8,292 nucleotides of DNA, taken from positions 1-8,292 of the forward strand of contig DASWGI010000279.1 in NCBI GenBank assembly GCA_036393835.1, read 5' to 3'. The stretch comes from VBKO01 sp036393835. Lineage in GTDB: Bacteria > Myxococcota > Myxococcia > Myxococcales > 40CM-4-68-19. The notes under the pieces were generated by a model, which saw nothing but the letters and a program-made list of their open reading frames with translations, was not told the origin of the DNA and did not search any database. Below, piece after piece: positions 6,314 to 8,292 of the stretch; the first letter of the stretch is position 1; each line of letters starts with the position of its first letter. The translations under genes were made by a program, and so were the position numbers.

Positions 6314-7657
6314 CTACCGCTTCCCGCTGCGGTTCTGCAGGATCTTCAGGAAGCTGCGGCTGCGCAGCTCGTCGAGGGTCACGCCCGTGGCGAGCGCCTC
6401 CTGCTCGGTGAGCGCGCCGCAGCTCACGCCGCGGAGGAAGAAATTGAGCAAGCCCTGCCCGGTGGCCGCATCGTCGAAGACGTCGCCGGCGAGCGTGGCC
6501 TGGGCGGCCTTGGCGATGAAGTTCTTCAGCCGCTCCGAGGCGGCGGGCAGCCCCTCGAGGAAGAAGCCGTACACCGCGCCGTACCGGCTGGGCAGCTGGG
6601 CGGGGTGCAGATCCCATCCCTGGTAGTAGCCGTTCACCAGCGAATGCCGGACGTCGGCGGCGTGCAACCGCCACGCGCCGTGCACCGCGCGCTGGTTCTC
6701 GCGGGCCTGCTCCGCGGTGAGCTGCGCGCCCTTGGCCGCCTTGTGCGGCGCCACCGGCATCAGGGTGGTCGCTCCGTCCGACAGCCAGATTCCGGTCCCG
6801 GCGTAGGCCACCTTCATCATGTGCTTGGCGAAGTCGCACGCCGGGTGGCGCATCGACTGGTGCATCGCGGTGATGTCGCAGGACGCCGTGTAATCGTAGG
6901 TGCCGAAGTGCGCCGCCACGCAGCGGCCGCGCGCCGCCGCCAGCAGCTTGGGCAGCATCGACTCGCCGCGGTCGTCGAGGATCGACTGGGTGGTCTCGAT
7001 CATCGGCTCCATCTTCAGCGCGCCGCGCGAGAGACCCAGCTTCGGCTCCAGCTCCTCGAAGGCGTCGATGAGGACCGAGACCTGCTCGGGGCTGACGACC
7101 TTCGGCAACGTCACCACGAATCCCGCCGGCGGCTTCCCGGCGCGCTTCACGAGCGCGGTGAGGAACAGGTCCAGCGTGCGCAGGGCGCGCCCGCCCAACT
7201 CGGCGGAGAAGGTCTTGATGCGGATCCCGATGAACGGCGGCAAGGTGCCTGCGGCGAGGCCCTTGGCGCATTCCTCGCCCGCGGTCGCCGCGTGGCCGTC
7301 CTCCTCCGCGTCGGGCCGGATGCCGTACCCGTCCTCGAAATCGATGCGGAAGTCCTCGACCGCCTCCCGCTCGAGCTTCTGGCGCACGCGGCCGTGCACC
7401 GTCTCGGCGAGGGCGGCGGCGAGCCCGATCGCCTCGGCGAAGATGCGCGGCTCGGGCGCGTACTGGTCGAGCGCCTTCACCGCGAGGTCGCCCAGCTTGC
7501 GGGTGGTGTCCGACTTGAACAGGTGCGCGCCGCCGTAGACCGTGTGCACAGGCTGCCGGGTGCCCTGCTCGCCCGGATAGTGCTTCGCGAAGGCTTCCTG
7601 GATCTGCTCGAGGCGCCTGACGTAGTCGCGCAGCTTCGGCTCGGAAAGCGAGGTCAT
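6314..7657 (-). CDS. DUF6986-type CitE/HpcH-like TIM-barrel protein
   Basis: Uncharacterised protein of 447 residues related to the citrate lyase beta / HpcH-HpaI aldolase superfamily; homologues are often loosely labelled aldolase or phosphoenolpyruvate kinase. Barrel-strand motifs are visible: FRIDFEDGYGIR (103-114) with acidic residues suited to Mg2+ binding, FIGIRIKTF (142-150) with Arg146, VTLPKV (182-187) with Lys186, MEPMIET (216-222) with Glu217 and Glu221, and AHFGTYDYTAS (249-259). This layout resembles enzymes that bind pyruvate, glyoxylate or acyl-CoA-like substrates, but the reaction is not known to me. The ATG at 7657 has AAGGAG nine bases upstream (7667-7672), a strong ribosome binding site. 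The patatin gene follows after 21 bases. I am sure of the superfamily, fairly sure of the DUF6986 name, and claim no function. Confidence 0.8.
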   Translation of the reverse strand: MTSLSEPKLRDYVRRLEQIQEAFAKHYPGEQGTRQPVHTVYGGAHLFKSDTTRKLGDLAVKALDQYAPEPRIFAEAIGLAAALAETVHGRVRQKLEREAVEDFRIDFEDGYGIRPDAEEDGHAATAGEECAKGLAAGTLPPFIGIRIKTFSAELGGRALRTLDLFLTALVKRAGKPPAGFVVTLPKVVSPEQVSVLIDAFEELEPKLGLSRGALKMEPMIETTQSILDDRGESMLPKLLAAARGRCVAAHFGTYDYTASCDITAMHQSMRHPACDFAKHMMKVAYAGTGIWLSDGATTLMPVAPHKAAKGAQLTAEQARENQRAVHGAWRLHAADVRHSLVNGYYQGWDLHPAQLPSRYGAVYGFFLEGLPAASERLKNFIAKAAQATLAGDVFDDAATGQGLLNFFLRGVSCGALTEQEALATGVTLDELRSRSFLKILQNRSGKR

Positions 7658-7701
7658 GCGGGGGCGCTCCTTGAGCTTTCTTCACCCTGCATAGCGCAAG
7701 A

Positions 7702-7726
7702 GGCTGCGCGGCGCTCCCGCGCGGCT
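7702..7726 (-). terminator. GC-rich hairpin, possible weak terminator
   Basis: The 86-base gap between the small secreted-protein gene and the DUF6986-type gene contains a hairpin with a stem of about 10 bp, GCGCGG (7706-7711) pairing with CCGCGC (7717-7722) plus outer pairs including G-T wobbles, around the five-base loop CGCTC. No run of T follows on the minus strand, so it is at best a weak or factor-dependent terminator, or simply a stable structure in GC-rich DNA. Confidence 0.25.
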
Positions 7727-7743
7727 CGGCTGGTGTCGGGTGC

Positions 7744-8121
7744 TCACTTCGATGCGCCCGAGGACTTGCCGGGCTCCGGGGCGAGGACCACGCGCACGTC
7801 GACCGTCTGGCAGCCGCCCGGCGCGGGCGCGGTGCACACGTCCCGCAGCGCGGCCTTGTAGGGCTGGTACCCCGCCATGGCGACGTTCATGGCGCAGGCG
7901 AGCGAGACCGCGCCGATGTGCTGGGCGCGCAGATCGCCGTCCTCGTCGGACTTCCCGAGGTCCTGCGGGAGCAGCTGGCCGGGGCAGTCCAGCGTTCCGC
8001 TCGCACCCTCGAGAGGCTCCTGGGCGCTCTCCTGGCCGGTCGAGACATGGGCTGCGACGAGGGCGGCGCGCCCGTGCCCGCACGCGGCGGCGAGCGCAAG
8101 CAGGATCGCAGCGAGGCGCAT
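7744..8121 (-). CDS. Small secreted or lipoprotein-like protein of unknown function
   Basis: I do not recognise this 125-residue protein. It begins with a short basic start and a hydrophobic stretch ending MRLAAILLALAAAC, so it is exported. Cys14 could be a lipobox cysteine, but Ala rather than Leu at -3 makes this atypical; signal peptidase I cleavage after GRA (17-19) is the alternative. Four further cysteines (46, 76, 96, 104) could form two disulfides in the periplasm. The middle is acidic (KSDEDGDLRAQ, 57-67) and the end is low-complexity (PEPGKSSGASK). The ATG has GAGG only two bases upstream, which is closer than normal. It is followed by the DUF6986-type gene after 86 bases and preceded by the LivM-like gene after 66 bases, so operon membership is uncertain. 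Confidence 0.6.
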   Translation of the reverse strand: MRLAAILLALAAACGHGRAALVAAHVSTGQESAQEPLEGASGTLDCPGQLLPQDLGKSDEDGDLRAQHIGAVSLACAMNVAMAGYQPYKAALRDVCTAPAPGGCQTVDVRVVLAPEPGKSSGASK

Positions 8122-8187
8122 CGCCTCACGTTGCCGTGCGGGCCGCTCGTTCGCAAGCTCCCCGGCTCCACATGCTGGCGTTCTGAA

Positions 8188-8292
8188 TCACTTCGCGGGT
8201 CCGATGAGCCGTTCGCCCGCGCGGCGCCGGAGATCGAGCGCGAGGAGAGTGCCGACGACTCCGCGCCGGAAGAAGAGCACGGTCAGGGCGAA
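8188..8292 (-). CDS. livM: Branched-chain amino-acid ABC permease LivM-like, C-terminal 34 residues
   Basis: An open frame enters from the right edge and stops at TGA (8188-8190). The visible tail FALTVLFFRRGVVGTLLAL followed by a basic DLRRRAGERL matches the way LivM-type permeases end: a last membrane helix with the common VLFxPRGxxG pattern, then a short charged cytoplasmic tail. LivM works with LivH, the ATPases LivG/LivF and a periplasmic binding protein to import branched-chain or related compounds. The Pro of the usual P-R-G is Arg here. Only the tail is in view, so the substrate and even the subunit type rest on this short match. Confidence 0.6.
   Translation of the reverse strand, partial: FALTVLFFRRGVVGTLLALDLRRRAGERLIGPAK

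Noticed and set aside
4943..7861. Very long plus-strand open frame of 972 codons
   Set aside because: It runs antisense across the patatin and DUF6986-type genes, both of which carry clear family motifs. The translation is Arg/Gln/Leu/Ala/Gly-rich with no motif, as expected from stop-poor antisense frames in GC-rich DNA.
8122..8187. Terminator or promoter between the LivM-like gene and the small secreted protein
   Set aside because: The 66 bases contain only a very short GC palindrome and no T run or convincing -10/-35 pair.

Overview
This is a very GC-rich bacterial window with tightly packed genes and strong G/C at third codon positions. Together with the gene content, this suggests a high-GC proteobacterium-like or Myxococcota-like soil organism. 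That guess rests on composition and general resemblance only. Nothing here marks a phage, plasmid or insertion sequence.

Left half (1-4032, all minus strand): five overlapping or nearly abutting genes form one apparent operon for the 3-hydroxyanthranilate / 2-aminomuconate branch of tryptophan-kynurenine breakdown. In transcription order they are 2-aminomuconate-6-semialdehyde dehydrogenase (nbaE-like), a RidA-fold 2-aminomuconate deaminase (nbaF-like), 3-hydroxyanthranilate 3,4-dioxygenase (nbaC), 2-amino-3-carboxymuconate-6-semialdehyde decarboxylase (ACMSD, nbaD) and kynureninase (kynU, cut by the left edge). KynU makes anthranilate or 3-hydroxyanthranilate. NbaC opens the ring, NbaD removes the carboxylate, NbaE oxidises the semialdehyde and NbaF releases ammonia to give 4-oxalocrotonate. 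The top of the pathway (tryptophan dioxygenase, formamidase, kynurenine monooxygenase), the bottom (oxalocrotonate decarboxylase, hydratase, aldolase) and any regulator are not in the window. The kynureninase looks divergent, with an internal stretch shorter than usual.

Middle (4033-4923): a short divergent intergenic region carries an inverted repeat plus a direct repeat that may be an operator. It is followed on the plus strand by a multi-spanning membrane protein matching the membrane domain of the urate hydroxylase PuuD, but without the cytochrome c domain usually fused to it.

Right half (4928-8292, all minus strand): a patatin-like lipid hydrolase preceded by an uncharacterised CitE/HpcH-like TIM-barrel protein (DUF6986 type) form a likely two-gene unit. 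Next come a small secreted, cysteine-containing protein of unknown function and, at the right edge, the last 34 codons of what looks like a LivM-type branched-chain amino-acid ABC permease.

No clearly new multi-gene system was found. The points most worth a second look are the divergent kynureninase, the PuuD membrane domain without its cytochrome, the DUF6986/patatin pair and the repeat structure in the divergent promoter region.
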